In this document: positions 8,270 to 17,539 of the stretch, in pieces | How the letters are laid out: every line of letters begins with the position of its first letter | Numbering within the stretch: position 1 is the stretch's first letter | Origin: Candidatus Psychracetigena formicireducens | Lineage (GTDB): Bacteria > Coprothermobacterota > HKB111 | Assembly: GCA_018725175.1 (NCBI GenBank) | Contig: QLTX01000005.1 | Span: 1 to 34,854 of the forward strand | Direction of reading: 5' to 3' | DNA: 34,854 bases | The notes under the pieces: model-generated | Told to the model about the DNA's origin: nothing | What the model saw: only the letters and a program-made list of their open reading frames with translations | Databases searched by the model: none | Made by a program: the position numbers and the translations under genes

Positions 8270-9906
8270 CAACGGGTTTAAAAGTTTCTCGAATATTAGA
8301 GAAAATAGCCCTTTACCTGGAAATGAAGGGAGAAAATCCCTTTAAAATAAGAGCCTACCAGAAAGCTTCAGGTGTAATTAGTAATGATTATTCATTTTAC
8401 GAAGGTGATGAACTTCTTCATCAAATCAAATCAACTCCAGGTATTGGCGAAAAAATATATCTCTTAATATCCGAAGCAATCCATACAGGTAAATCGCTTT
8501 TGCTTGAGAAATTGGAAGAAGAAATAAACCCAGGTGTTTTATCTTTTTTGAAAATTCCCGGGGTTGGTCCTCGCACAGCTTATAATTTATATAAAAACCT
8601 TTATTGTTATGACCTAAAAACTCTCAAACACATACTTTTGACCTTCCCTGAACCCCTTCCTGGTATTTCTGAGAATCTCAGAAAAAAATTATTAGCAGGG
8701 ATTGAACTAGTATTGAATAGTGAGCAGCTTCTTCTGCCTTTAGATATTGAAACTGCTGTTTATAATTACCTGCATAAAATGAGTCTAGACACAAGTAGAT
8801 TTGAAATAGCTGGCGATTTCCGTCGCGGAGAATTTGTTAGCAGGTCTGCTACAATCATAATTGAGGATTTAACACGCCCTGAAACTGAATACTTAGAGTT
8901 TGATAACCCTATACCATTAAGAGTTGTGTTAACACCATCATTTATTCCATCACTATTTTTTCATACCGGTCCAGAAGATGAATATGAAAGAGTAAAAGAT
9001 AAATTATTAACCAGAGGATTTAATCTTACCAGTAATGAGCTCTACTCCAAATCAGGAAGAAAAATACCATTAGAATCAGAGGAAGAATTATACAACCTGG
9101 CAGAAACATGCTACTACCCACCAGAATTAAGAAGTGTGAGCTGGAGAAATGAATACCAAAAAGATTTATTAATTGATTTACCCGACATTAAAGGAGATTT
9201 TCAAACCCACTCCACCTGGAGCGATGGTGCTCAGTCTATAAAAGAAATTCACAAAATAGCCTCTAGGCTCGGATATGAGTATATCGCTATAACTGACCAT
9301 AGTAAATCCTTAAAAATTGCTGGTGGCTTAAATGAAGATGAATTTTTAGAACTGAAAAAAGAAATCGATTCCATAAACTCTAAAAACCAAGGAACTTACC
9401 TATTGTGGGGTGGTGAAATAGATATCCTTAAAGATGGTAGCCTTGATTTAGAAGAAAATATATTAAAACTTATGGATTGGCCCATCGGTGCAATTCATTC
9501 AAATTTTTCTATGGATAAGGATAAAATGACAGAGAGAATGGTCAAAGCAATTAGAAATCCCTATCTTAAGGGCATTGTCCACCCTACGGGAAGGATTTTA
9601 AAAGAAAGATTACCCTACCAGCTGGATATTGATTTTATAATTAAAGAAGCTGTTAAATATAATAAGTACCTGGAAGTGAACTCCCAACCTTTTCGCTTAG
9701 ACCTGGATGTAGATGATATCCGTAAAGTGAAAGCTGTAAAAGGTAAGGTATTCCTGGGAACTGATGCTCATAGTCCATTGGAACTTAACTATATTAGGTA
9801 TGGGATTGCCCTGCTTAAAAAATCATGTTTCCCTAAACATGATATCCTGAACACCTACAATTTAAAACAACTTAAATCCGCCCTCCATGAATCAACATAC
9901 ACTTAA
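8266..9906 (+). CDS. polX: PolX-like protein: HhH/degenerate polymerase X plus PHP domain
   Basis: A PolX homologue of 546 aa. PolX proteins join a family X polymerase to a PHP nuclease for DNA repair. I place the start at TTG 8266, overlapping the pheT stop, with AGAGGA just upstream; a longer reading from 8227 adds residues of no family similarity. Two helix-hairpin-helix motifs are visible (STPGIGEKI, IPGVGPRTA). The polymerase motif, normally RRGxxxxGDxD, reads RRGEFVSRSAT at 186-196, so the two catalytic Asp are Ser194 and Thr196. The third (DxR) is Pro217. The polymerase therefore looks dead. The PHP domain keeps THSTWSDG, ITDHS, GGEID, AIHS, HPTGR and TDAH; the first metal His is Gln313, which I recall in some other PolX. 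It may act mainly as a PHP exonuclease or phosphoesterase. It overlaps mutS2. Confidence 0.85.
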   Translation: MTTGLKVSRILEKIALYLEMKGENPFKIRAYQKASGVISNDYSFYEGDELLHQIKSTPGIGEKIYLLISEAIHTGKSLLLEKLEEEINPGVLSFLKIPGVGPRTAYNLYKNLYCYDLKTLKHILLTFPEPLPGISENLRKKLLAGIELVLNSEQLLLPLDIETAVYNYLHKMSLDTSRFEIAGDFRRGEFVSRSATIIIEDLTRPETEYLEFDNPIPLRVVLTPSFIPSLFFHTGPEDEYERVKDKLLTRGFNLTSNELYSKSGRKIPLESEEELYNLAETCYYPPELRSVSWRNEYQKDLLIDLPDIKGDFQTHSTWSDGAQSIKEIHKIASRLGYEYIAITDHSKSLKIAGGLNEDEFLELKKEIDSINSKNQGTYLLWGGEIDILKDGSLDLEENILKLMDWPIGAIHSNFSMDKDKMTERMVKAIRNPYLKGIVHPTGRILKERLPYQLDIDFIIKEAVKYNKYLEVNSQPFRLDLDVDDIRKVKAVKGKVFLGTDAHSPLELNYIRYGIALLKKSCFPKHDILNTYNLKQLKSALHESTYT

Positions 9907-12235
9907 AACCTTTGAATATTATTCTATTTTAGAGAAAGTTAAGGAATACTCCCTTACTAATGAAGGTAAGGATTTTATATTGAACATCAAGCCTTATACA
10001 GATTTTGAGGAGGTTGAAAAGCTTCTCCTTGAAACAGGTGAGGCTATGAGCTTTCTATTAAATAATAACCATCCTCTTAGAGGACTAAAAAGCATCAAAG
10101 AGCCCTTAGCGATGCTTGGGCATAGCGGAATTTTATCCCCGAGAGAAATATGGGACATTGCTACCAATCTGCAAATAATTGGAAATTTCCAACAAACTAT
10201 GAGGAATCGTGCAGGTTATCCTCACTTGAATAAAATAGTTAAGTCGGTTTCAATTTTTCCTGAGATAACCAGAACTATAATAAACTCCTTTGCTGAAGAT
10301 GGAACTGTGTTGGATAGCGCTTCTGCAGAGCTAAAAACCATAAGAAAGAGAATTATTATACTCAAAGAAAGGTTGAGATCAGCCATTGAAGGAATTATAA
10401 ATAACTCTAATTATAAAGCTATACTCCAGGATTACTATGTTACTGAAAGGAATGGTCGTTGGGTAGTCCCAGTCAAAAGCGATTTTAAAAATAGCTTTCC
10501 TGGAATTGTTCACGATATCTCTTCAAGTGGTTCAACCGTTTTCATGGAGCCTTTATCTACTATACCAATTAGTAATGACCTTGTAACCTTAGAAAAAAAA
10601 GAAATGGAAGAGATTAGACGTATATTAAAAGAATTTTCAGAGAAAATGAAATCCTATTTACCTGAATTAGAATATCTACTTCAATCCACCATACATCTGG
10701 AATCCTTGTTTGCTCGCGCCCTATTTGGAACATCTTTCAAAGGATCTATACCAGAACTGGTAAAAGATAAAAAGATTGAAATAGTGGGAGGAAAGCACCC
10801 CCTTTTAAACGTGGAGGTAGTACCTGTTGATATTGAGATAGGCTCTTCTTACCGCACCTTGATTATAACTGGACCGAACACTGGAGGCAAAACAGTTACC
10901 TTAAAAATGGTAGGTCTTTTTACACTTCTTGTTCAAAGTGGTTTTCCTATACCAGCTTTAAAAGCTACTTTTGGAGTATTTCCTAAAATATTTGCTGATA
11001 TAGGTGACGAACAGTCAATCACTCAAAATATGAGCACTTTTTCCTCACACCTAGGTAATATAAGCTCCTTTATAAAAGATGTTGATGAGGATTCACTAGT
11101 AATACTTGATGAATTAGGCGCAGGAACTGACCCTCAAGAAGGTTCAGCCTTAGCCTATTCTATTACTTCTTATTTACACTATTTAAAGCCCTTATTAATT
11201 ATTTCCACCCACCATGGAAATCTAAAAACATTCGCCTATAGCTTTCCTCAATCTGCCAATGGCTCTATGGAGTTTAATCTGGAATCATTAAAACCTACTT
11301 ACAGATTAATAATAGGTGTTCCTGGGAGAAGTTATGCACTTTTTATTGCCTCTAATCTGGGAATACCTGAGACTATAATTTCTCAGGCAAACTCATATTT
11401 ACCAGAAAGCCAGAAAGAGTTTTCTGAGTTAGTAAAAAACCTGGAAGAAGCCAGATTATCCTACGAAGCAAAACGAAAGGAATATGACCGTTTATCTACT
11501 GAATCAGAGGATATTATTACTTATTATAATAACCAAACAAAAGAGTTAAAATTAAAAAAACAAAAGGTTCTTTCAGAAATCAGGATAGAAAATAAAAATG
11601 AGATAGAAAAAATGTTAAACTCAATGAAAGAAGCTCTTAAGAGTTTAAGTGAGCAGAAAACATCTTTGAAAGTTGCTCAAAAAATATATCAGGAACAAAA
11701 AGAACAAGCCGAATCTTTTTTAAATACCCTCCAAACCAAAGAACTGGAAGCAGTCAAGCCTCAGGGTTTGATATCTCCTGAAGAGGTAACTGCCGGAGAC
11801 GAAGTTTTTATAGAAACATTGAATAAATTTGGGACAGTTTTAAAAATATTTTCAACCAGAAACACTGCTTTGATACAAATAGGTGCGCTTAACACTGAGA
11901 TTCCTTTCAAATCAATAAAAGTTAGAACTAATACCTCAAAGTATCAGGAAAGATTGGTAGATAAGAATTACCCATCGCCGGTTACTTATCAAAGCATACC
12001 ACCCACCATAGATCTGCACGGTATGAGAGGTGAAGAAGCCATTAATTTGCTTGATCAGTATATTGAACAAGCCTATCTTTCAAATTATACTCAAGTAAGA
12101 ATAATACACGGTATCGGAAAGGGCATATTAAAAAGATTGGTTAGGGATTACCTGAAAAAACATCCTTATATTTCAAATTTCTCTGCTGACCCTGATGATG
12201 GGGAAGGCGTTACCCTAATTTTATTCAATCGTTAA
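9887..12235 (+). CDS. mutS2: Endonuclease MutS2 (MutS family with Smr domain)
   Basis: MutS2 is the MutS paralogue linked to suppression of recombination and, in some bacteria, rescue of collided ribosomes, rather than mismatch repair. At 782 aa it has the family size and no mismatch-recognition domain. It has core/lever helices, then the ATPase with Walker A GPNTGGKT (329-336) and Walker B DELGAGTDP (408-416), plus a signature stretch DEQSITQNMSTFSSHL. A long charged coiled coil follows (about 500-620), then the C-terminal Smr nuclease domain with DLHG (from 709) and HGIGKG (from 741). ATG at 9887 overlaps the end of polX by 20 bases. The polX-mutS2 order is common in low-GC Gram-positives. 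It ends two bases before the opposing pbp1A stop. Confidence 0.95.
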   Translation: MNQHTLKTFEYYSILEKVKEYSLTNEGKDFILNIKPYTDFEEVEKLLLETGEAMSFLLNNNHPLRGLKSIKEPLAMLGHSGILSPREIWDIATNLQIIGNFQQTMRNRAGYPHLNKIVKSVSIFPEITRTIINSFAEDGTVLDSASAELKTIRKRIIILKERLRSAIEGIINNSNYKAILQDYYVTERNGRWVVPVKSDFKNSFPGIVHDISSSGSTVFMEPLSTIPISNDLVTLEKKEMEEIRRILKEFSEKMKSYLPELEYLLQSTIHLESLFARALFGTSFKGSIPELVKDKKIEIVGGKHPLLNVEVVPVDIEIGSSYRTLIITGPNTGGKTVTLKMVGLFTLLVQSGFPIPALKATFGVFPKIFADIGDEQSITQNMSTFSSHLGNISSFIKDVDEDSLVILDELGAGTDPQEGSALAYSITSYLHYLKPLLIISTHHGNLKTFAYSFPQSANGSMEFNLESLKPTYRLIIGVPGRSYALFIASNLGIPETIISQANSYLPESQKEFSELVKNLEEARLSYEAKRKEYDRLSTESEDIITYYNNQTKELKLKKQKVLSEIRIENKNEIEKMLNSMKEALKSLSEQKTSLKVAQKIYQEQKEQAESFLNTLQTKELEAVKPQGLISPEEVTAGDEVFIETLNKFGTVLKIFSTRNTALIQIGALNTEIPFKSIKVRTNTSKYQERLVDKNYPSPVTYQSIPPTIDLHGMRGEEAINLLDQYIEQAYLSNYTQVRIIHGIGKGILKRLVRDYLKKHPYISNFSADPDDGEGVTLILFNR

Positions 12236-12237
12236 AA

Positions 12238-14289
12238 TCAATGCTTGTTACAATATTGTTTTGGTGAGGATGAAGGAAAAAATAGTTCTCTTCTAATACT
12301 ATTTGCAGGGCAGGAGGGAGTAGCGATCAGTCCTGAAGTATTGCATATGTATAATTCTTCCACCCCTGCTGGCCTGGCAAAATCTAACACTTCCCTACCC
12401 GATAAAAAGGGTACCACAGCATGTTGCCATATCCTCTGAGCAAATAATCCAGTATTGTAAACCATATTGGCTCCAGCTATATCATTGTCCATACCAGTCC
12501 ACACACCCACTAATAAGTCGGTTGTGTAGCCTACAAACCAGGCATCTCTATGCTTATCGCTGGTTCCTGTCTTTCCAGCTGCTGGAAAATTCACCCTCAT
12601 CCCACCTCTTAACACTTGTTTCGCCACATCTTTAAAAATATCAGTAAGAACATAAGCTGCTTCTTCACTTAATACTTTTGATTTAACTGGGGTAAATTCC
12701 TTAACTGTAACCCCATTTGCAGTAGTGACCAGTCTAACAGGTAGTGGGTCAACTTTATACCCAGAATTCGCAAATACAGAATAAGCAAAAGATAATTCAA
12801 ATAGAGTAACATCATTGGTACCGATAGGGAGGGAGTATACTTCTTCTAATTTTGAGTTAATCCCCATTCTTTGGGCTAAGGCGATTATATCTGTTAACCC
12901 TCTGGCTAAAGCAACTTTTATGGCTACGATGTTAGATGAACGAACTAAGGCATCCCTAACATTCATAGGTCCATAAAAATTCCTTCCTTTAATTCGCACA
13001 TACTCCGTTGGTGTCCAGGTACCAGCAGGGGTGTTTAGAGTTATTGGTTCTGAATTAAGGATAGTTAGAGGTGTAACTAATTTTGATTCTATCGCTGCAG
13101 CATATACAAAAGCCTTAAAAGTTGACCCGGGTTGTCTTAAGGAAAAAACACGGTTCAAAGGCGTTTCTTTATAATTCCTCCCTCCTACCATTCCTAATAT
13201 TTCTCCTGTTTGTGGGTTAATTGCTATTAAAGCTCCTTGAGGCTGTCGTACACCTTTTTCGTCTTTATATTCTTTGATGGTTCTTGTTTTAACTAGATTT
13301 TCTAACTGACTGTTTAACGCTTTTTCCAAATGAACCTGTACTTCATGATTAAGACTTGTGTAAATTCTTAATCCCCCACCAAATAAAATATCTCGGGGTA
13401 ACAATTTTTGCAGGTATTCTTTTACATAGTCAGTGAAATACTGAATAGAAGGAGTAAATGTCTCCTCCAGGGATCTGACTAAAGGAGGATTTTCGAGAGC
13501 CTGTTTATACTGTTCTTCGGTGATAACTGCATTACTAAGCATTCTATTTAGCACTACCGTCATCCTGTTTTTTGCTCCTTCATAGTTAACTCTCGGGTTT
13601 AATCTTGAAGGAGCTGTAAAGATTCCTGCAATCATAGCTGACTCTGCTAAAGTTAAATCCCTGGATAACTTCCCAAAATAATACCGAGAAGCGGCCTCCA
13701 CTCCATAATTACCTCCTCCCAGGAAATAAATGTTTAAATACATTTCCAGGATTTCATCTTTAGAATATTCTCTCTCCAGTTGAAGGGCTAAAATAATTTC
13801 TTTGATTTTCCTTTCCCAAGCTCTCTCCCGGGTAAGATTAAACAAATCTCGGGCTAATTGTTGAGTTATAGTTGATCCGCCTTCAGCAATCCTACCTGTT
13901 CTTATATTCACCCATAAAGCTCTGAAAATACCTCTTAAATCTATGCCATAATGGTTATAAAAGCGAACATCTTCGGTAGATATAATAGCATTAATTAGAA
14001 AAGGAGAAATATCTTTCAACTGGGTGTAAAAACGCCTTTCCCCGAGGTGGATAATAGCGATTAACTTCCCCTCAGAATCAAAAATTTGGGAAGCTTCTGG
14101 CACATCCATAGATAACTCTTCCATGATTAAAGGAATTTTTTGGATATTTTCAGATAAAGTTATAATAAAATTTGAAGCAAGGAAAGAAATTGCTACTACT
14201 GTACCGGTCAATATAAAGAGAGAAGCTATGATAAAAGCTCTTTTCATTTTATTACTTTTTTTTCTTTGTTTGTTTTTAGTATTAGTCAT
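12238..14289 (-). CDS. pbpA: Bifunctional penicillin-binding protein 1A (GT51 + transpeptidase)
   Basis: A class A PBP of 683 aa that polymerises and cross-links peptidoglycan on the outer face of the inner membrane. It has a basic N-terminus and one signal-anchor helix (about residues 17-45). The GT51 domain has the catalytic-Glu motif STEDVRFYNHYGIDLRG (E106) followed by GGSTITQQLARDLF, RKIKEI and LNIYFLGGGNYGVEAAS. The transpeptidase domain has S389-T-F-K with the active serine, SSN at 451-453 and KTGTS from K573. All catalytic motifs are intact, so it should be active. A later ATG (codon 15) could be the true start; neither has a clear Shine-Dalgarno. It is transcribed alone, convergent with mutS2 and divergent from ribD. 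The symbol is a family label, since naming varies. Confidence 0.94.
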   Translation of the reverse strand: MTNTKNKQRKKSNKMKRAFIIASLFILTGTVVAISFLASNFIITLSENIQKIPLIMEELSMDVPEASQIFDSEGKLIAIIHLGERRFYTQLKDISPFLINAIISTEDVRFYNHYGIDLRGIFRALWVNIRTGRIAEGGSTITQQLARDLFNLTRERAWERKIKEIILALQLEREYSKDEILEMYLNIYFLGGGNYGVEAASRYYFGKLSRDLTLAESAMIAGIFTAPSRLNPRVNYEGAKNRMTVVLNRMLSNAVITEEQYKQALENPPLVRSLEETFTPSIQYFTDYVKEYLQKLLPRDILFGGGLRIYTSLNHEVQVHLEKALNSQLENLVKTRTIKEYKDEKGVRQPQGALIAINPQTGEILGMVGGRNYKETPLNRVFSLRQPGSTFKAFVYAAAIESKLVTPLTILNSEPITLNTPAGTWTPTEYVRIKGRNFYGPMNVRDALVRSSNIVAIKVALARGLTDIIALAQRMGINSKLEEVYSLPIGTNDVTLFELSFAYSVFANSGYKVDPLPVRLVTTANGVTVKEFTPVKSKVLSEEAAYVLTDIFKDVAKQVLRGGMRVNFPAAGKTGTSDKHRDAWFVGYTTDLLVGVWTGMDNDIAGANMVYNTGLFAQRIWQHAVVPFLSGREVLDFARPAGVEELYICNTSGLIATPSCPANSIRRELFFPSSSPKQYCNKH

Positions 14290-14298
14290 ATCAAAAAA

Positions 14299-14304
14299 AT
14301 TATA
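14299..14304 (-). promoter_or_regulatory. Possible -10 box of the PBP gene
   Basis: TATAAT on the minus strand ends about ten bases before the PBP ATG. Transcription from it would begin at about 14292 and give an almost leaderless mRNA. No good -35 hexamer lies at 17 bases (AAATTA), so this is a weak call. The true start could instead be the ATG at codon 15. Confidence 0.3.
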
Positions 14305-14327
14305 CCATAGTTAAGTTTAGTTAATTT

Positions 14328-14358
14328 TTTATCCACTCCTTGACAATGCAGGTATAAT
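14328..14358 (+). promoter_or_regulatory. Promoter of the riboflavin operon
   Basis: TATAAT at 14353-14358 lies nine bases before the first pairing strand of the FMN aptamer, so transcription would start at about 14365, just at the riboswitch. The -35 region is weak (TTATCC or TATCCA around 14329-14335). A TTGACA at 14340-14345 is too close to TATAAT; using it with TATGTA at 14362 would truncate the aptamer, so I prefer the first reading. Confidence 0.5.
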
Positions 14359-14366
14359 TATTATGT

Positions 14367-14479
14367 ACCCTTTGGGGTTAGGTGTAATTCCTTACCGGCG
14401 GTTAAAGCCCGCGAACCAGTAAATGGTTGAACCGATGAAATTACGGTGCCGACGGTTAAAGTCCGGATGGGAAAAGGGT
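14367..14479 (+). promoter_or_regulatory. FMN riboswitch (RFN element)
   Basis: The FMN-sensing aptamer. The strongly conserved blocks are all present in order: GGGGTTAGGTGTAATTCC, ACCGGCGGTTAAAGCCCGCGA, then GATGAAATTACGGTGCCGAC and GGTTAAAGTCCGGATGG. The closing helix P1 is ACCCTTT (14367-14373) with AAAGGGT (14473-14479). Its position directly before ribD makes it the feedback switch of the rib operon: FMN binding should lower expression. Confidence 0.95.
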
Positions 14480-14506
14480 TAACTCTTTATATTCATACCT
14501 TTTCCC
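14469..14506 (+). promoter_or_regulatory. Expression-platform hairpin competing with riboswitch P1
   Basis: GGGAAAAGG (14469-14477) is perfectly complementary to CCTTTTCCC (14498-14506) across a 20-base loop. It shares bases with the 3' strand of P1, so the two helices exclude each other. No T tract follows, so it does not look like an intrinsic terminator. It ends 11 bases before the likely ribD ATG, which suggests control of translation, but no clear Shine-Dalgarno is seen there. Confidence 0.5.
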
Positions 14507-14517
14507 ACTTTACAGCT

Positions 14518-15645
14518 ATGGATATAAACAATTATTTAATGAAAAAAACTATCAATCTGGCAAAACGAGGCAGGGGAAGGGTAAGCCCTAATCCTCTGGT
14601 TGGTGTATTAATTATCAAAAATGGTGAAATCATCGGGAAAGGCTATCACCAAAGAGCAGGAGAACCTCATGCTGAAGTCCTGGCTTTAAGAGAAGTTGGC
14701 TCAAAGGCAAAAGGTGCAACCTTATTCGTAAATTTAGAACCCTGCTGTCATCACGGTAAAACTCCTCCCTGCACTAAAATGATAATTGAATCAGGTATCA
14801 TAAAAGTCGTTTCAGGAATGGAAGACCCTAACCCCCTGGTTTCTGGTAAGGGATTTGCAGAGTTAAGAAATGCAGGTATAGAAGTCAAAACTGATGTTCT
14901 TAAAGGACAATGTCTTAAACTAAATGAGGTATTTGTAAAATACATAACTTCAAGAAAACCTTTTGTAACTCTAAAGGGCGCCATAAGTCTTGATGGGAAG
15001 GTTTCCACGCATAGGGGTGAATCTAAATGGATAAGTAGTGAAAAGTCAAGAAAGATAACTCACAAGCTTAGAAGTATAAATGATGCTATTTTAGTAGGGG
15101 TTGATACTGTTATTATGGATAACCCACAGTTAACCTGTCGTTTGCGAAAAAAAGCTAACGACCCCCTAAGAATTATTCTGGATAGTACTCTAAGGATTCC
15201 CCCTTCCAGTCAGGTCATACAGTTATCTCGAAAATCTCCGTCCCCCACAATAGTTGTTACTACTGAGCGAGCTACCCCGAAAAAAATTAAAACTATTGAA
15301 AGGGCGGGAGTACAGGTATTAGTTACTAAAAGTACTCAAGATTTACGAATTGACCTTGATAATTTGTTAACCATTCTTGGTGAACGCAATATCACCAGCT
15401 TGTTAATTGAAGGTGGTCCTACGGTAAACGCCAGCGCTCTTCAAGCAGGCATTGTTGATAAGCTCGTTTTATTTGTTTCTCCTATTTTAATTGGTGGCAT
15501 AACCTCTCCTTCTCTTGTAGGGGGAGCCGGTATTGAAAAACTTGTTGATGCTTACAAAATTATAGATTTATCAGTAAAAAAAATTGACAGCAATTTTCAT
15601 TTTGAAGGTTATGTGAGTAAGGAAAAACCATGTTTACCGGACTAA
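14518..15645 (+). CDS. ribD: Bifunctional riboflavin deaminase/reductase RibD
   Basis: Carries out the second and third steps of riboflavin synthesis: deamination of the GTP-derived pyrimidine and NADPH-dependent reduction of its ribose. From ATG 14518 it is 375 aa, the normal size. The open frame runs back into the riboswitch (to 14446), but those codons are non-coding RNA. The N-terminal deaminase has the zinc/catalytic residues H51-A-E53 and PCCHHGKTPPC (C76, C85). The C-terminal reductase has KGAISLDGKVST, ILVGVDTVIMDNPQLT and LLIEGGPTVNAS. An alternative ATG at 14539 is also possible, because neither start has an obvious Shine-Dalgarno. Its end overlaps ribE by 16 bases. Regulation is by the upstream FMN riboswitch. 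Confidence 0.94.
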   Translation: MDINNYLMKKTINLAKRGRGRVSPNPLVGVLIIKNGEIIGKGYHQRAGEPHAEVLALREVGSKAKGATLFVNLEPCCHHGKTPPCTKMIIESGIIKVVSGMEDPNPLVSGKGFAELRNAGIEVKTDVLKGQCLKLNEVFVKYITSRKPFVTLKGAISLDGKVSTHRGESKWISSEKSRKITHKLRSINDAILVGVDTVIMDNPQLTCRLRKKANDPLRIILDSTLRIPPSSQVIQLSRKSPSPTIVVTTERATPKKIKTIERAGVQVLVTKSTQDLRIDLDNLLTILGERNITSLLIEGGPTVNASALQAGIVDKLVLFVSPILIGGITSPSLVGGAGIEKLVDAYKIIDLSVKKIDSNFHFEGYVSKEKPCLPD

Positions 15646-16277
15646 TTGAAGAATTAGCTATAGTAAAAGATATCAGGTTTGATAACCAGGGTTCAAAAAT
15701 TACTATTACATCTAATATTTCTGAATTTCTAAAAGTAGGCGATAGCGTTTCAGTTAACGGGGTATGCCTAACGATTATCCACTGCAACCAGAATAATTTT
15801 ACCGTTGAGGTAATAGGAGAAACCTTATCCAAAACCAATCTGTCATTGTTAGCTCCCAATCAGAAAGTAAACTTGGAAAGAGCTTTATTATTAAGCGACA
15901 GGATAGCAGGACACCTGGTAACAGGGCATGTAGATGAGGTGGGGGTAATTATTAATAAAATAAAAATAGGTTTGGCAGTAGCAACCGAAATAAGTGCTTC
16001 AGAAAACCTCTTGAGTATGGTGGTCAGTAAGGGGTCAATAGCTGTTGATGGGATAAGCCTAACCGTGGTAGAAGTAAAAGAGTTAAGTTTTTCTGTTCAT
16101 CTCATTCCGCATACTCTGGAAAATACTACCCTGAGTTTTAAGGGTGTTGGCTCAAAAGTAAACCTGGAGAGCGATATACTGGCAAAATATGTAAGTAAAA
16201 TGTTAAGCTTACCTAGTGTTAAAGGTAATGTTCCTAAAACCATTACCGAAGAATATCTTATACAAAGCGGTTTTTAA
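15630..16277 (+). CDS. ribE: Riboflavin synthase alpha subunit
   Basis: Dismutates two 6,7-dimethyl-8-ribityllumazines to riboflavin plus the pyrimidine, the last step of the pathway. It has 215 aa, with two lumazine-binding barrel repeats. The first begins MFTGLIEELA and contains GDSVSVNGVCLTI. The second, around residue 97 on, contains GHLVTGHVDEVG, then GSIAVDGISLTVVEV and LIPHTLENTTL. Both repeats look intact. Its ATG lies inside the end of ribD, so translational coupling is likely. Called ribC in E. coli nomenclature. Confidence 0.95.
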   Translation: MFTGLIEELAIVKDIRFDNQGSKITITSNISEFLKVGDSVSVNGVCLTIIHCNQNNFTVEVIGETLSKTNLSLLAPNQKVNLERALLLSDRIAGHLVTGHVDEVGVIINKIKIGLAVATEISASENLLSMVVSKGSIAVDGISLTVVEVKELSFSVHLIPHTLENTTLSFKGVGSKVNLESDILAKYVSKMLSLPSVKGNVPKTITEEYLIQSGF

Positions 16278-16312
16278 TGATTTAGAGACGGAGGTTAATA
16301 AAATATTAATAA

Positions 16313-17515
16313 ATGAATGTTAATTTCAGTTTAATACCAGAAATTCTTGAAGATTTAAGAAAAGGAAAAATGATTATTGTAGTAGATGATGAACATCGTG
16401 AAAATGAAGGAGACTTGGTAATGGCAGCAGAAATGGTAACCCCAGAGGCTGTTAATTTTATGGCAACTTATGGCAAAGGGCTCATCTGTGTACCAATGAC
16501 CGAAGCCCGGCTTAAAGAATTAGACCTACCAATGATGATTCCTGGGGGAAATTATATGTGCGATACTGCATTCACCATCTCAGTTGATGGAATTGATACT
16601 ATCACCGGTATTTCAGCTTACGAGCGTGCCCAAACCATTAAAAAACTTACAGAACCAACATCTAAAAGCCATGATTTTAAAAAACCCGGTCACATTTTCC
16701 CTCTAAAAGCTAAAGAAGGAGGTGTATTGAAAAGGCCCGGACATACTGAAGCAGCAGTTGATTTAGCTTCCTTAGCCGGCCTTTATCCTGCTGGAGTTAT
16801 CTGCGAAATAATGAACGATGATGGAACAATGTCCCGATTACCACAACTTCTGGAGTTTTCTAAGAAGTATAGCCTTAAAATAACTACCATCGCAGAATTA
16901 GTTAAATATAGATTTAAACAGGAAAAGTTGGTGAACAAAATAACCACTGCTAATTTACCAACAAGTTATGGAACATTTAAATTATTAGTTTATGAAGATA
17001 AAATAGAAAACAACTATCATATTGCTCTACAAAAAGGAAGTTTTAATCCTGAGGAGCCTGTTCTGATAAGAATCCACTCTGAATGTTTAACTGGCGATGT
17101 GTTTAGCTCAATAAGATGTGACTGTGGAGAACAGCTTTCTTCTGCCTTGACCATGATTGAAAAAAATCAGAATGGCTTGCTTCTTTATATGAGGCAGGAA
17201 GGAAGAGGAATTGGGATAATGAACAAAATAAAAGCCTATAAGCTTCAAGATGAGGGTAAGGATACAGTTGAAGCTAACCTTGCCCTGGGTTTTGAAGCAG
17301 ATTTAAGGGAGTATGGCTTAGGTGCACAAATAATTAAGGATTTAGGGATTAGGAAAGTTCGGTTGATTACAAATAACCCTCAAAAAATCTCTGATTTAAA
17401 TGAATACGGGGTTGAAGTCATAGAAAGAATACCTTTAACCGTTTGCCCTCAACCGGCTAATTTAAAATATTTAAAGACTAAAAAAGAGAAAATGGGTCAT
17501 CTTTTAGATTTGTAA
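16313..17515 (+). CDS. ribBA: RibBA: 3,4-DHBP synthase / GTP cyclohydrolase II
   Basis: Supplies both precursors of riboflavin. The N-terminal DHBP synthase (about residues 1-205) converts ribulose 5-phosphate and has [28 protein letters not shown] and [14 protein letters not shown]. The C-terminal GTP cyclohydrolase II (about 210-400) opens GTP and has [23 protein letters not shown] with the three zinc cysteines, then [13 protein letters not shown] and TNNPQKI. It has 400 aa, as usual. A GGAGG lies 18 bases before the ATG, unusually far, but an in-frame TAA just upstream rules out an earlier start. It is the third gene of the rib operon. Confidence 0.95.
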   Translation: MNVNFSLIPEILEDLRKGKMIIVVDDEHRENEGDLVMAAEMVTPEAVNFMATYGKGLICVPMTEARLKELDLPMMIPGGNYMCDTAFTISVDGIDTITGISAYERAQTIKKLTEPTSKSHDFKKPGHIFPLKAKEGGVLKRPGHTEAAVDLASLAGLYPAGVICEIMNDDGTMSRLPQLLEFSKKYSLKITTIAELVKYRFKQEKLVNKITTANLPTSYGTFKLLVYEDKIENNYHIALQKGSFNPEEPVLIRIHSECLTGDVFSSIRCDCGEQLSSALTMIEKNQNGLLLYMRQEGRGIGIMNKIKAYKLQDEGKDTVEANLALGFEADLREYGLGAQIIKDLGIRKVRLITNNPQKISDLNEYGVEVIERIPLTVCPQPANLKYLKTKKEKMGHLLDL

Positions 17516-17539
17516 GATTAACTTAAGGAGGAATAAACT

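Noticed and set aside
14340-14345. TTGACA as -35 of the rib promoter
   Set aside because: It is 7 bases from TATAAT; used with TATGTA at 14362 it would start transcription inside P1 of the riboswitch.
14446-14517. Extended ribD reading starting inside the riboswitch
   Set aside because: The codons correspond to conserved FMN aptamer bases, and RibD proteins begin near MDINNYLMKKTINLAKRG.
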